A DNA stretch of 64,000 nucleotides from Flavobacterium denitrificans DSM 15936 (lineage in GTDB: Bacteria; Bacteroidota; Bacteroidia; Flavobacteriales; Flavobacteriaceae). Numbering within the stretch: the first letter of the stretch is position 1; every line of letters starts with the position of its first letter. The translations under genes and the position numbers were made by a program. A model generated the notes under the pieces. That model made no database searches, was not told where the DNA came from, and saw nothing but the letters and a program-made list of their open reading frames with translations. Location: contig NZ_KE384377.1 of assembly GCF_000425445.1 (NCBI RefSeq), positions 614,070-678,069 of the forward strand. Reading direction: 5' to 3'. Of the stretch, positions 32,019 through 41,648 are shown piece by piece.

Positions 32019-32056
32019 CCAGGCAGCGTTTTAATTAGTGGCGCTGTCTGGTTTTT
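32019..32056. terminator. Hairpin terminator, convergent
   Basis: CCAGGCAGCG / CGCTGTCTGG (one G-U pair) followed by five T. It serves the bestrophin gene and possibly the minus-strand MocR gene ending at 32062. Confidence 0.75.
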
Positions 32057-32061
32057 ATGTT

Positions 32062-33489
32062 TTAAAGCGAATATTTTTTCAGCAAATTTCCTAAAGTTTG
32101 AATGGATTGACGCAATTCATTTGTCCAAGGAAGACCAAAACTCAAACGCATACAATTTGAAAACTGATCTTGAAAAGAGAAAATTCTTCCCGGCGCAATG
32201 CTGATATTGTGTTTCATAGCCAAATGATAAAACGCAGCAGTATCAATTTTTTTATCCAATTCTACCCAAAGAAAAAATCCGCCTTGAGGCTGGCTCACTT
32301 TAGTCCCTGCTGGAAAAGATTCTAAAACAGTATTGATATAATTATTGCAATTTCGGTTTAAGATTTGACGAATTTTTCGGAGATGATTTTCATAACGGCC
32401 GTTTTTCAAGAAATCGCCCACAACTTCATGTGTAATAGTAGGCGAGGAGATGGTATGATACAATTTGGTTCGGAGCATTTCTTTTTTGAATTTTCCTGGT
32501 GAAACCCAACCAACGCGGTATCCAGGAGCCAATGTTTTAGAAACTGAACTGCAACACAATACAATGCCACTTTCATCATATGTTTTGCAGTTTGTTGGTC
32601 GGCTTGTGCCAAAGTACAAATCCCCGTGAATATCATCTTCAATCAACGGAACATTGTAAAAATCCATTAATCGGACAATTTCTTTTTTGTGCTCGCTTGG
32701 CATCATGCTTCCAGAAGGATTGCTGAAATTGCTCATCAAAACACAAGCTTTTACTTTGTTAGTTTTAAGTGTTTTTTTTACGGCTTCCAATTCGATTCCC
32801 GTTGTCATATTGGTCGGAAGTTCCATTACATACAAACCTAACGATCGAGCCAGTTGTAGAATTCCGAAATAAACAGGACTTTCGGTAATTATTGTATCTC
32901 CTGGTTTTGTCAATGTCAGCAAACAATCCGAAATAGCAGAAATACAACCCGGAGTGGTAATAATATCATCTTCAGTCAATGAACCGCCCCATGTAAAGGA
33001 CCAGCGTGCAATTTCTTTTCGCAGATTACTGTTCCCTTGAATTTCCTCATAACTTGTTCCGCTGTTTGGCAATTGGCGCATGGCTTGAACCATTCCTTTG
33101 TTCAATTTTGCAATCGGCAATAATTCATTTGAAGGAAAACCGAGCGAAAGCATCGTAACATCTTTTACTCTCATATCGCCATAAACCAAATCAAGCAAAT
33201 CTTCGCGGTCTATATTTTCAACTTTTAAAATTGGTTTGCTGGCAGAAGGTTCTGCAATATTTCTAGCCGAAATATTACTCACATAGTATCCCGATTGTGG
33301 ACGCGATTCAATCAACGATCTGCTTTCAACTTCATAATATGCCTTGCTTACGGTGCTCATGCTGTAGCCTGTTTCGGCACAAACTTCCCTAATTGAGGGT
33401 AATTTGTCTCCAACATTCAAAAGGCCAGATTTTATTTGTTTTTCAATAACATCTGCAAACTGTAAATACAAGTAATTGGAACTTTTCAT
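32062..33489 (-). CDS. MocR-type GntR/aminotransferase regulator
   Basis: 475 residues. The N-terminal GntR winged helix (SNYLYLQFADVIEKQIKSGLLNVGDKLPSIREVCAETGYSM, recognition helix STVSKAYYEVE) is joined by a linker to a fold-type I aminotransferase-like domain. That domain contains LSLGFPSNELLPIAKLN, TPGCISAISDCLLTL, SNPSG, and the PLP lysine in CCSSVSKTLAPGYRVGWV. MocR proteins use PLP as effector and control genes for vitamin B6, GABA, taurine or transport. It is divergently transcribed from an EamA-family transporter, the common arrangement in which the regulator controls its neighbour. Confidence 0.92.
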   Translation of the reverse strand: MKSSNYLYLQFADVIEKQIKSGLLNVGDKLPSIREVCAETGYSMSTVSKAYYEVESRSLIESRPQSGYYVSNISARNIAEPSASKPILKVENIDREDLLDLVYGDMRVKDVTMLSLGFPSNELLPIAKLNKGMVQAMRQLPNSGTSYEEIQGNSNLRKEIARWSFTWGGSLTEDDIITTPGCISAISDCLLTLTKPGDTIITESPVYFGILQLARSLGLYVMELPTNMTTGIELEAVKKTLKTNKVKACVLMSNFSNPSGSMMPSEHKKEIVRLMDFYNVPLIEDDIHGDLYFGTSRPTNCKTYDESGIVLCCSSVSKTLAPGYRVGWVSPGKFKKEMLRTKLYHTISSPTITHEVVGDFLKNGRYENHLRKIRQILNRNCNNYINTVLESFPAGTKVSQPQGGFFLWVELDKKIDTAAFYHLAMKHNISIAPGRIFSFQDQFSNCMRLSFGLPWTNELRQSIQTLGNLLKKYSL

Positions 33490-33560
33490 ATTGTGATATT
33501 TATTGTTTTTTATAGGTAATATGTAATTCGCATATTTTCATTAGTGTTTGCGACTATTTT

Positions 33561-33620
33561 ACGGTTATGCTCATTTCATAAAATAAACTGTTATGTTGCA
33601 ATTTACAAAAACTGTATCTG
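33561..33620. promoter_or_regulatory. Direct-repeat candidate operator between MocR and EamA genes
   Basis: AAACTGT occurs at 33585-33591 and 33609-33615, 24 bp apart, and a related ACGGTTATG lies at 33561-33569. MocR regulators often bind direct repeats about two helical turns apart. The match is by eye only. Confidence 0.3.
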
Positions 33621-33675
33621 TATTGCTATTTTATTTTTAAGAAATTTGTCTCAGAAAAAAGAAGAAATAGAAATC

Positions 33676-34593
33676 GTGAAAACAACAAAATATTATACAG
33701 CTGCGATTACCGCTTATACGGTCTGGGGATTTTTCAGTTTGGTCTTGAGGCCAATTCATAATTATCAGTCCTTAGATATTTTATTTTTTAGAGTTTTCAG
33801 CTGCAGTATTTTGATGCTGTTGATTGCTTTTCTTTTCAAAAGAAGCAAAATAAAAGAAACCGTGGGGAGTTTCGCTGCGCTTTCTTCTTCAGAAAAGAAG
33901 AAAGCAGTTTTGCTTAATATTAGCGGAAGCTTCTTTTTAATGGCCAATTGGTTTACTTACATATATGTTATGAATCACGTGAGCGTTAAGGCGACTTCTC
34001 TTGCATATTTAGTTTGCCCGATTTTGACCACTTTATTGGCTTATTTTCTGCTAAGTGAAAAGCTTGCCAAAACACAATGGCTTGCGGTAGGATTAAGTAT
34101 TTTAGGCTGTTTGATGCTCTCTTATGCAGATATTATGGATATGTTTTTCAGCATCATTATCGGCTTGACATATGCCTCATATTTGGTAAGCCAGAGAATT
34201 AATAAAGGTTTCGATAAATTCATTGTACTGACATTTCATATTACATTGGCAGCACTAGTTTTGTTGCCTTTTTATCCAGCTTATAGTGGTCCAGTACCAA
34301 CAGAGTTTAAGTTTTATTTCTGCATTGAAACGATTGCGATAGCTTTTACCATAATTCCGTTATTTCTGAATTTATATGCGCTTTCAGGGCTTCCATCTTC
34401 TACTGTCGGAATGTTATTGAATATTAATCCAATGATTGCTTTTATGTTAGCGGCATTTGTTTTCAAAGAGAAAATAAGCACTTTGCAGATTGCAGCTTAT
34501 AGCATCATTTTTATAGCGGTGTTAGTTTTTAATTCACATCATATTTTTGCGATAAGACAAAAATATATCCTGTCGTCTAAAGATTCTCAATAG
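33676..34593 (+). CDS. EamA-family permease (RarD-like)
   Basis: 305 residues from a GTG at 33676, giving MKTTKYYTAAITAYTVWGFF, the usual RarD-like start. An upstream in-frame ATG at 33544 would add a hydrophobic segment unlike the family. About ten transmembrane helices with two EamA repeats are visible (GFFSLVLRPIHNY ... VSVKATSLAYLVCPILTTLLAYFLLSEKL and LSGLPSSTVGMLLNINPMIAFMLA). These inner-membrane drug/metabolite transporters are proton-coupled exporters of small molecules. Substrate unknown; the divergent MocR regulator suggests a link to PLP or amino-compound metabolism. Confidence 0.85.
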   Translation: MKTTKYYTAAITAYTVWGFFSLVLRPIHNYQSLDILFFRVFSCSILMLLIAFLFKRSKIKETVGSFAALSSSEKKKAVLLNISGSFFLMANWFTYIYVMNHVSVKATSLAYLVCPILTTLLAYFLLSEKLAKTQWLAVGLSILGCLMLSYADIMDMFFSIIIGLTYASYLVSQRINKGFDKFIVLTFHITLAALVLLPFYPAYSGPVPTEFKFYFCIETIAIAFTIIPLFLNLYALSGLPSSTVGMLLNINPMIAFMLAAFVFKEKISTLQIAAYSIIFIAVLVFNSHHIFAIRQKYILSSKDSQ

Positions 34594-34653
34594 TTGGTTT
34601 TGCATTTTTTATTGGTTTAGAAAGTAAAATTACGAGAATCTTAACAGGGTTTT

Positions 34654-34689
34654 AAAACAGGAATGATTATTTTTCATTCCTGTTTTTTT
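34654..34689 (+). terminator. Hairpin terminator of the EamA gene
   Basis: AAAACAGGAATGA / TCATTCCTGTTTT with a T-run, 61 bp after the stop. Confidence 0.8.
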
Positions 34690-34709
34690 ATGCAGTAAAT
34701 TTAATATTA

Positions 34710-34890
34710 GCCACAGATTACACTGATTAAAAGGATTAAATTGTTTTGTGCAAAAAAACAGCCACGAATTAAACAAATTTTCACAAATTTCTTTTTTTAT
34801 TAAGCACTTGCCTTAAATAAATCTAATTCGTGAAAATTTGTGTGTAATTCGTTGCTAAAAAAAATCCTTTTAATCAGTGTAATCTGTGGC
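34710..34890. repeat. Nested inverted repeat, perfect 28-bp outer arms
   Basis: GCCACAGATTACACTGATTA and eight more bases (34710-34737) are exactly complementary to 34863-34890. A second, imperfect inner pair (GCCACGAATT-type, 34761-34791 with 34825-34855) can stack on it. The unit fills most of the 329-bp gap before the acyl-CoA dehydrogenase gene and is non-coding. Confidence 0.8.
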
Positions 34891-34922
34891 AAAAAACTAA
34901 ACAAACCGAATCCTATAATTTT

Positions 34923-37184
34923 ATGAAAGCTGCCAAACTTCAAGCCTTTACTCCGTTATTTTATTTAGTGTGGTCTGATGATCTTTTGACTCAGAAAGAA
35001 TTTTCGACACTAAAAGAATTCATAAATTCCTTAAACGTTTTATCTTTAGAAGAAAAACAATATTTGCTTTCAAAAGTTGATATTTCAAATCCGCCTTCGC
35101 GAAATGAACTTACACAATGGAAATTGGATATTGAAAAAAGTATTCAAGATAAATCATCTATCAAGTCAATTTTTGATATTGCAAAAGCACTTTCTGGCAG
35201 TGATTTGGATTTAACCCCAATAGAATCAGATTTTACAAAATTGGAGAATGATCTTGGAATTTTAGGCGAAGAAGCGCTTCAGAATTTCAAAACAAAAGCC
35301 GATTCGTTTACAGCAAATTCGCAGACAACAAACAATTTTGATATTCAAAAAATAACTGAATTGTTGGATGGAAAAGAAGCGCCAATCATAAAAAGAGTAA
35401 AATCAATTATTTCAAGACCTGAATTTGCTTATGAAACTTCTACAGATATTAATGTTTTCCGCCAAACAGTTTACAATTGGTGTAAAATTCTAGCCGAGGA
35501 AAATCTTGGAAATATGGCCTATCCAAAAGAATATGGGGGAGGAGGAAATGTCGAGGATTATTTTGCGATTATGGAAACGTTGAGTTATCATGATTTAAGT
35601 TTGGTAATCAAATTTGGCGTTCAATTCGGGCTTTGGGGAATGAGCGTTCAGTCTCTTGGAACCGAAAAACATTATGCTAAATATTTAAAAGATATAGGTT
35701 CTTTAAAACTTCCAGGCTGTTTTGCAATGACCGAAACGCATCATGGATCAAATGTAAAAGGTTTAGAAACGACGGCAACTTATAATCACAGCGATCAGAC
35801 TTTTACGATTCATACTCCAAATAAAAACGCGCAAAAAGAGTACATTGGCAACGCGGCCGTTCATGGCCAAATGGCAACTGTTTTTGCTAAATTAATTATT
35901 GATGATCATGATTACGGCGTAAATGCATTTGTGGTGCCGTTGCGTGATACAAACGGAAATACGGTAAAAGGCGTTACAATTGGTGATTGTGGTCATAAAA
36001 TGGGTTTGAACGGCGTTGATAACGGAACTATTAGTTTTGATAATGTTGTGATTCCGAAGGATAATATGTTGGATCGTTTTGCTTCTGTAAATGAAAAAGG
36101 CGAATTTGAAAGCCCGATTCCGAGTGACAACCGTCGCTTTTTTACCATGTTAGGAACTCTGGTAGGAGGAAGAATCGGAATTCCGAGATCAGCTTTGGCG
36201 GCGGCGAAATCTGGATTGACAATTGCCATTCGCTACAGCGATCAAAGAAGACAATTCGGGCCAGAAGGTGGATCTGAAGTTCCGATTTTAAATTACAGAA
36301 TGCATCAACGAAGATTATTGCCAAATTTAGCGAAGACTTATGCCGTTCATTTTGCGCTTCAATATCTTACGAATAGATTTTTGAATAGAACTGAAGCCGA
36401 AATGCAGGAAATAGAAGCTTTGGCAGCAGGATTAAAATCCTATTCAACTTGGAGTACAGGAGACATTTTGCAAGAATGCCGTGAAGCTTGTGGCGGAAAA
36501 GGATATTTATCTGAAAATCGAATCGACGCTTTAAAAAATGATACTGAAATTTACACCACTTTTGAAGGTGATAATACGGTTTTAATGCAGTTGGTTGCCA
36601 AAAATAGATTATCTGAATTCAGAAAATCTTTTGGAGAAATGGGATCGCTTGGCATCATCAATTATGTTTATGAAAATGCCAAAACGGCTTTATCAGAGAA
36701 AAACCCAATTGCAACAAGAAGAACTGAAGATGAACATTTATTGGATTCAGAATTCCATCATCAAGCTTTTATTCATAGAGAAAAAACAATTTTGGCTTCG
36801 GCGGCGCGACGTATCAAAAAATTAGTTGACGGCGGATTAGAAGCTTATGATGCTTTTAATGTTGTACAGCATCAAATGATTGATGTGGCGCAAGCTTATT
36901 TGGAACGAATTGTTTTGGAGCAATTCCAAGAAGCTTTAAAAACAATTAAAGATGAAAATTCAAAAGTGATATTAACCAAATTGTACCAGTTATTTGCGCT
37001 TTCACAGCTAGAAAAAAACAAAGCTTGGTATCTTGAAGACGGTTATATGGAAGCAGTGAAAACCAAAGCCATCCGAAAAATAGTCAATCAATTATGCTGG
37101 GATATTCGCCCAGACGCCGTTGCGCTTGTGAATGCTTTTGATATTCCAGAAAGTTGTTTAGCTGCACCAATTGCAACATTATAA
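34923..37184 (+). CDS. Acyl-CoA dehydrogenase with N-terminal extension
   Basis: 753 residues, roughly twice a simple acyl-CoA dehydrogenase. Residues 1-150 are a helical extension (MKAAKLQAFTPLFYLVWSDD ...). The flavin-dependent core follows: AYPKEYGGGGNVEDYFAIMET, LPGCFAMTETHHGSNVKG (substrate/FAD region), and FDNVVIPKDNMLDRF. It continues with RYSDQRRQFGP and the 'TWSTGDILQECREACGGKGYLSENRI' region with 'YTTFEGDNTVLMQ', an acyl-CoA-oxidase-like variant. A C-terminal helical domain of about 190 residues completes it. It oxidises acyl-CoA esters in fatty-acid or lipid catabolism using FAD. Substrate chain length not evident. Cytoplasmic. Confidence 0.88.
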   Translation: MKAAKLQAFTPLFYLVWSDDLLTQKEFSTLKEFINSLNVLSLEEKQYLLSKVDISNPPSRNELTQWKLDIEKSIQDKSSIKSIFDIAKALSGSDLDLTPIESDFTKLENDLGILGEEALQNFKTKADSFTANSQTTNNFDIQKITELLDGKEAPIIKRVKSIISRPEFAYETSTDINVFRQTVYNWCKILAEENLGNMAYPKEYGGGGNVEDYFAIMETLSYHDLSLVIKFGVQFGLWGMSVQSLGTEKHYAKYLKDIGSLKLPGCFAMTETHHGSNVKGLETTATYNHSDQTFTIHTPNKNAQKEYIGNAAVHGQMATVFAKLIIDDHDYGVNAFVVPLRDTNGNTVKGVTIGDCGHKMGLNGVDNGTISFDNVVIPKDNMLDRFASVNEKGEFESPIPSDNRRFFTMLGTLVGGRIGIPRSALAAAKSGLTIAIRYSDQRRQFGPEGGSEVPILNYRMHQRRLLPNLAKTYAVHFALQYLTNRFLNRTEAEMQEIEALAAGLKSYSTWSTGDILQECREACGGKGYLSENRIDALKNDTEIYTTFEGDNTVLMQLVAKNRLSEFRKSFGEMGSLGIINYVYENAKTALSEKNPIATRRTEDEHLLDSEFHHQAFIHREKTILASAARRIKKLVDGGLEAYDAFNVVQHQMIDVAQAYLERIVLEQFQEALKTIKDENSKVILTKLYQLFALSQLEKNKAWYLEDGYMEAVKTKAIRKIVNQLCWDIRPDAVALVNAFDIPESCLAAPIATL

Positions 37185-37190
37185 TTTTTT

Positions 37191-37302
37191 TTGCCACGAC
37201 CCGAGCGATAGCGAACAGGCGAAGCAATTCACGAATTTCCACGAATTATAATTATTTAAGATAGCGTAGAAATTAGTGAAAATTCGTGTAATTCGTGGCA
37301 AA
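37191..37302. repeat. Inverted repeat with an interrupted left arm
   Basis: The right arm AATTCGTGTAATTCGTGGCA (ending 37300) pairs with GCCACGA (37193-37199) and ATTCACGAATTTCCACGAATT (from 37227). The left arm is split by about 27 bp that begin CCCGAGCGATAGCGAACAGG. The shared GCCACGAATT word links it to the repeat at 34710-34890. Confidence 0.6.
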
Positions 37303-37352
37303 TAAAAAAACTTAGCACCTTAGCATCTTAGTATCTCAGAAACTAATTTCAT

Positions 37353-37360
37353 TATATTTG
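37353..37360 (+). promoter_or_regulatory. -7 promoter box TATATTTG
   Basis: Exact TAnnTTTG match, 27 bp before the start of the DUF6377 gene. Confidence 0.5.
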
Positions 37361-37387
37361 CTTTTCTAAAAACTATCGACCACCACC

Positions 37388-39028
37388 TTGAAAAACCTTT
37401 TACTGTTTTGTGCTTTTTTGCTCAGCTTTCCAACATTTGCTTTGGATAGCGAAGATATTATTTTGGATAAATTAAATGATGCGTTAAAAAACAAACAGCA
37501 TTACGTTAAGCTCAAAGAAGAGCGAATTTTAAACTTCAAGAAAATAAAATCGGAAAGTTTAACGCCAGAACAAGAATACAATTACAATAAAACATTATAT
37601 CTCGAGTATCAGAAATTCAATTCAGATTCGGCGATTCGTTATGTGAAAAAGAATGTTCATATAGCAGGGACGCTTCAAAATAAAGAACTTCTAAATTTGG
37701 CTCAATTGGAATTAGTTACGCTTTATTCTTCTTCGGGGAAATATCGCGAGTCTGAAGCGATCTTAAAAAGTATCAATAAGAAAGCCCTGCCTTCTAATTT
37801 GTTGCCAAATTATTACATCTCATATCGAGAATTTTTTGAGCATTATGCCGCCAACAGTTATAACGAAGAATACCGTCAGCAAATTGCAAAATATCGCGAT
37901 TCGCTTTTAATGGTTTTAAAACCAAATACTTTAGACTATCAAATCAATAGGATTACGCAAGACATCTTTTTAAAAAAATATGTCAACACCGAAAAACAGT
38001 TAAAAGCTTTATTGAAAGTTACTAAAGAAGAAAATCCGCAATATGCGATGATTACTTATCTTTTGGCAAAAATATACGAAGCAACAGACAATCTTGAACT
38101 TAGAAAAATATATTATGCACTTTCTGCCACATCAGATTTAAAAAATGCGAATAAAGACAATGCTTCGTTGCAGGAATTAGCATCTGTTTTTTATGAAATT
38201 GGTGATGTTGATATGGCATATAAGCTCACGCAATCTGCAATTGAAGATGCACTTTACTGCAATGTACAGTTTAGGACGCTTTTAATGTCTGAGGTATATT
38301 CGATCATTAACACTGTTTATTTGGAAAAAGAAGCCAAGCGAAAAACTGAATTGCAGGTTTATTTACTGTGTATTAGTTTGTTGTCGCTTTTTTTGGTTGT
38401 TGCGATAATTTATGTTTACAAACAAATGAAAAAGGTTTCCAGAATTCGAGGAGAATTGTATGAAACCAGTCAGAAATTAGCCGAATTAAACAAAGACATA
38501 ACAGAAACCAACGAACAACTTCAAGAAAGAAATTCGCAATTATCTGAATCTAATCACGTTAAGGAGGAATATATAGCTCATTTTTTCAGTCTTTGTTCGA
38601 CTTATATCAACAAGCTAGAGAATTATAGGATTATTTTAAACAAAAAAGCAACTGCCAAACAGTTTGACGAGATTTATAAAATGCTCAAATCTACGACTTT
38701 AGTGGATAATGAATTGGAAGAGTTGTATAAAAACTTCGATATTATCTTTTTGAATTTGTATCCAACCTTTGTAAAGGATTTTAATGCGTTGCTAATTCCG
38801 GAAGAGCAAATTGTTTTAAAACAGAATGAATTGCTGAATACTGAGTTAAGAATTTTTGCTTTAATCCGACTTGGAATTACAGACAGTATTAAGATAGCGG
38901 CATTTCTTCGTTATTCTTTAAGTACAATTTACAATTACAGAACCAGAGCTAGAAATAAAGCGGCAGTTTCCCGAAATGATTTCGAAGAAATGGTCATGAA
39001 AATAGGTTTAATTACTTTGAAATCATAA
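37388..39028 (+). CDS. DUF6377-type membrane regulator with TPR-like domain
   Basis: 546 residues from a TTG start, supported by the signal-peptide-like N-terminus MKNLLLFCAFLLSFPTFALD. A periplasmic helical repeat region (about residues 30-320) precedes one transmembrane helix (LLCISLLSLFLVVAIIYVY, about 326-345). A coiled coil follows (ELYETSQKLAELNKDITETNEQLQ), and the C-terminal cytoplasmic part ends LRYSLSTIYNYRTRARNKAAV, a helix-turn-helix of LuxR-like character. This layout is typical of the Bacteroidota DUF6377 family, in which a membrane-spanning protein carries its own DNA-binding end. It lies upstream of glycan-degrading genes and may control them; that is inference from position. 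Confidence 0.75.
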   Translation: MKNLLLFCAFLLSFPTFALDSEDIILDKLNDALKNKQHYVKLKEERILNFKKIKSESLTPEQEYNYNKTLYLEYQKFNSDSAIRYVKKNVHIAGTLQNKELLNLAQLELVTLYSSSGKYRESEAILKSINKKALPSNLLPNYYISYREFFEHYAANSYNEEYRQQIAKYRDSLLMVLKPNTLDYQINRITQDIFLKKYVNTEKQLKALLKVTKEENPQYAMITYLLAKIYEATDNLELRKIYYALSATSDLKNANKDNASLQELASVFYEIGDVDMAYKLTQSAIEDALYCNVQFRTLLMSEVYSIINTVYLEKEAKRKTELQVYLLCISLLSLFLVVAIIYVYKQMKKVSRIRGELYETSQKLAELNKDITETNEQLQERNSQLSESNHVKEEYIAHFFSLCSTYINKLENYRIILNKKATAKQFDEIYKMLKSTTLVDNELEELYKNFDIIFLNLYPTFVKDFNALLIPEEQIVLKQNELLNTELRIFALIRLGITDSIKIAAFLRYSLSTIYNYRTRARNKAAVSRNDFEEMVMKIGLITLKS

Positions 39029-39039
39029 AGAAAAATTTT

Positions 39040-39070
39040 AAAAGCACTACTTTTTTTAGTGCTTTTTTTT
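39040..39070 (+). terminator. Hairpin terminator
   Basis: AAAAGCACTA / TAGTGCTTTT plus T-run, 11 bp after the DUF6377 gene. Confidence 0.8.
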
Positions 39071-39237
39071 GTTTATTAAATTGATAATCAATGTTTTGAT
39101 TTTTTAATTCACTACTTTTTTTCGCTTAAAAATGTAACTTGTACGATAACGTTTTAGTTTTACAATATTAATAAAAGGTACAACTGACCACTAGTACTTT
39201 GTATGTAAATTGAATGCTTAAATAAATAATAATAGTT

Positions 39238-41454
39238 ATGTTTAAAAACGTTAAAACAATCGTTGTTTTAGTTTTATTGAGTTCATTCGGATTGAATGCA
39301 CAAAATAAAGTTCCGGTTTATCTTGATGATAAAAAGCCAATTGATGAGCGTGTAGAAGATGCGCTTAAAAGAATGACAACCGACGAAAAAATTGCCATGA
39401 TTCATGCGCAGTCAAAATTTAGTTCGCCAGGTGTAAAACGTCTTGGAATTCCAGAAAACTGGATGACCGATGGACCACACGGAATCCGTACCGAAGTAAA
39501 ATGGGACGAATGGGATCAAGCCGGTTGGACAAACGACTCTTGTATTGCTTTTCCAGCGCTTACGGCACTTTCTGCAACTTGGAACAAAGAATTGGCTTCT
39601 TTATACGGTAAATCTATTGGAGAAGAAGCACGTTACCGTAATAAAAATGTACTATTAGGACCTGGAGTCAATATTTATAGAAGCCCATTAAACGGAAGAA
39701 ACTTCGAATATATGGGAGAAGATCCGTTTTTGACTTCAAAAATGGTTGTTCCTTATATCAAAGGAGTTCAATCAAATGGCGTTGCGGCTTGCGTAAAGCA
39801 CTTCGCATTAAACAATCAAGAAACAAACAGGAATACTGTAAATGTTGTAGTTGATGATCGTGCTTTATACGAAATCTATCTTCCGGCTTTTAAAGCGGCT
39901 GTGCAAGAAGGTGATGCGTGGGCGATTATGGGAGCTTACAACAAATACAAAGGACAGCAATGCTGCCACAATGAATATTTGTTAAACGATATTCTTCGTA
40001 AAGAATGGGGTTTCAAAGGCGTTGTCGTTTCAGACTGGGGCGGTGTTCATGATACAAAACAAGCTATTTATAATGGTCTAGATATGGAATTCGGTTCTTG
40101 GACAAACGGACTTTCTTGGGGTACGAGCAATGCTTATGATAATTATTATTTAGCAAAACCTTATTCAGAAATGATTAAAAAAGGGGAAGTTGGAACTAAA
40201 GAATTAGACGAAAAAGTACGTCGTATTTTGCGTTTGGCTTTCTTGACGACAATGGATAAAAATCGTCCTTTCGGTTCTTTTGGAACACAAGAACACGCTG
40301 ATGCAGGTCGTAAAATTGCTGAAGAAGGAATTGTATTATTGCAAAACAACAATAATATTTTGCCAATCAACCTTTCTAAAACTAAGAAAATTGCGGTTAT
40401 TGGAGAAAATGCAATCAAAATGATGACCGTTGGTGGAGGAAGTTCTTCTTTAAAAGCGAGATACGAAATTACCCCTCTTGAAGGATTAAAGAAAAAAATC
40501 GGAAATCAAGCTGAAATTGTTTACGCTCGTGGTTACGTTGGAGATCCAACAAGCAATTATAATGGAGTTGTAGCCAAAGTAAGTTTAGAAGAAAAACGTT
40601 CACCTGCTGAATTGACCGCTGAAGCTTTAAAAGTAGCTAAAGATGCTGATATTGTTCTTTTTATTGGAGGTTTGAACAAAAGCCCTAATCAAGATGATGA
40701 AGGACACGATCGTAAAGGATTGGAACTTTCTTATGGACAAAATGAATTAATCAGCCAATTGGCGAAAGTAAATAAAAACATTGTTTTCATTAATATTTCT
40801 GGAAATGCTGTGTCAATGCCTTGGATTAAAGAAGTTCCAGGAGTTGTTCAAGGATGGTTTCTAGGAACTGAGGCAGGAAATGCTTTGGCAAATGTTTTAG
40901 TTGGAGATGTGAATCCGTCAGGAAAATTGACTTTCACTTTCCCAGTAAAATTAACAGATAATGGAGCGCACGCTTTAGGACAATTTCCAGGTGGAGATGA
41001 GGTTGTTTACAACGAAGGAATTTATGTTGGATACCGTTGGGCTGACAAACAAAAAATCAAATCTTTATTCCCTTTCGGACATGGATTAAGCTACACCACT
41101 TTTGCTTATGGAAAAGTTACTGCTGACAAAAAACAAATGGGAGCAGGAGACAAAATTACATTCTCAGTTTCTGTAAAAAATACTGGAAGCCGTGAAGGAT
41201 CAGAAACTGTACAGCTTTATATCAGCGATTTAAAATCTTCTCTTCCACGTCCGATAAAAGAATTAAAAGGTTTTGAAAAAGTTTCGCTAAAAGCAGGAGA
41301 AGAGAAAACAGTAACTTTTACTGTTGACAAAACTGCTTTGAGTTTCTTTGATGATAAAAAACACGACTGGGTTGCTGAACCAGGAGCTTTTGAAGCTTTA
41401 ATTGGTGCATCTTCAACAGATATTAAATCTAAAGTGGGCTTTTCACTTCAATAA
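39238..41454 (+). CDS. Glycoside hydrolase family 3, beta-glucosidase-like
   Basis: 738 residues. The signal peptide (TIVVLVLLSSFGLNAQ) leads into the GH3 TIM barrel (MTTDEKIAMIHAQSKF, NWMTDGPHGIRTEVKW, GRNFEYMGEDPFLTSKM, CVKHFALNNQETNRNTVN) with the nucleophile D266 in VVVSDWGGVHD. The C-terminal alpha/beta sandwich (IAVIGENAIKMMTVGGGSSSL) follows, then a fibronectin-III-like domain (GDKITFSVSVKNTGSREGSE). The enzyme removes terminal beta-linked sugars in the periplasm. It heads a short same-strand group with a DUF1349 protein and an acyltransferase. Substrate not determinable from sequence. Confidence 0.93.
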   Translation: MFKNVKTIVVLVLLSSFGLNAQNKVPVYLDDKKPIDERVEDALKRMTTDEKIAMIHAQSKFSSPGVKRLGIPENWMTDGPHGIRTEVKWDEWDQAGWTNDSCIAFPALTALSATWNKELASLYGKSIGEEARYRNKNVLLGPGVNIYRSPLNGRNFEYMGEDPFLTSKMVVPYIKGVQSNGVAACVKHFALNNQETNRNTVNVVVDDRALYEIYLPAFKAAVQEGDAWAIMGAYNKYKGQQCCHNEYLLNDILRKEWGFKGVVVSDWGGVHDTKQAIYNGLDMEFGSWTNGLSWGTSNAYDNYYLAKPYSEMIKKGEVGTKELDEKVRRILRLAFLTTMDKNRPFGSFGTQEHADAGRKIAEEGIVLLQNNNNILPINLSKTKKIAVIGENAIKMMTVGGGSSSLKARYEITPLEGLKKKIGNQAEIVYARGYVGDPTSNYNGVVAKVSLEEKRSPAELTAEALKVAKDADIVLFIGGLNKSPNQDDEGHDRKGLELSYGQNELISQLAKVNKNIVFINISGNAVSMPWIKEVPGVVQGWFLGTEAGNALANVLVGDVNPSGKLTFTFPVKLTDNGAHALGQFPGGDEVVYNEGIYVGYRWADKQKIKSLFPFGHGLSYTTFAYGKVTADKKQMGAGDKITFSVSVKNTGSREGSETVQLYISDLKSSLPRPIKELKGFEKVSLKAGEEKTVTFTVDKTALSFFDDKKHDWVAEPGAFEALIGASSTDIKSKVGFSLQ

Positions 41455-41483
41455 TTTCATTATTTCTAAATTGGTTGGTTTGT

Positions 41484-41519
41484 AAAGCTGCAAGTGTAAA
41501 AATTTGCAGCTTTGCTTTT
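41484..41519 (+). terminator. Hairpin terminator of the GH3 gene
   Basis: AAAGCTGCAA / TTGCAGCTTT with a T-rich tail, 30 bp after the stop. Confidence 0.65.
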
Positions 41520-41648
41520 AGTAATTTTACCATTAAGACATTAAGATTCATTAAGAATGCTTTATTTTCTTATTGTTTTAGATGCTAACATTCATTAAGT
41601 CAAACTTAACTTTCTTAATATCTTTATGGTTGAAAAAAAATAAATGAC

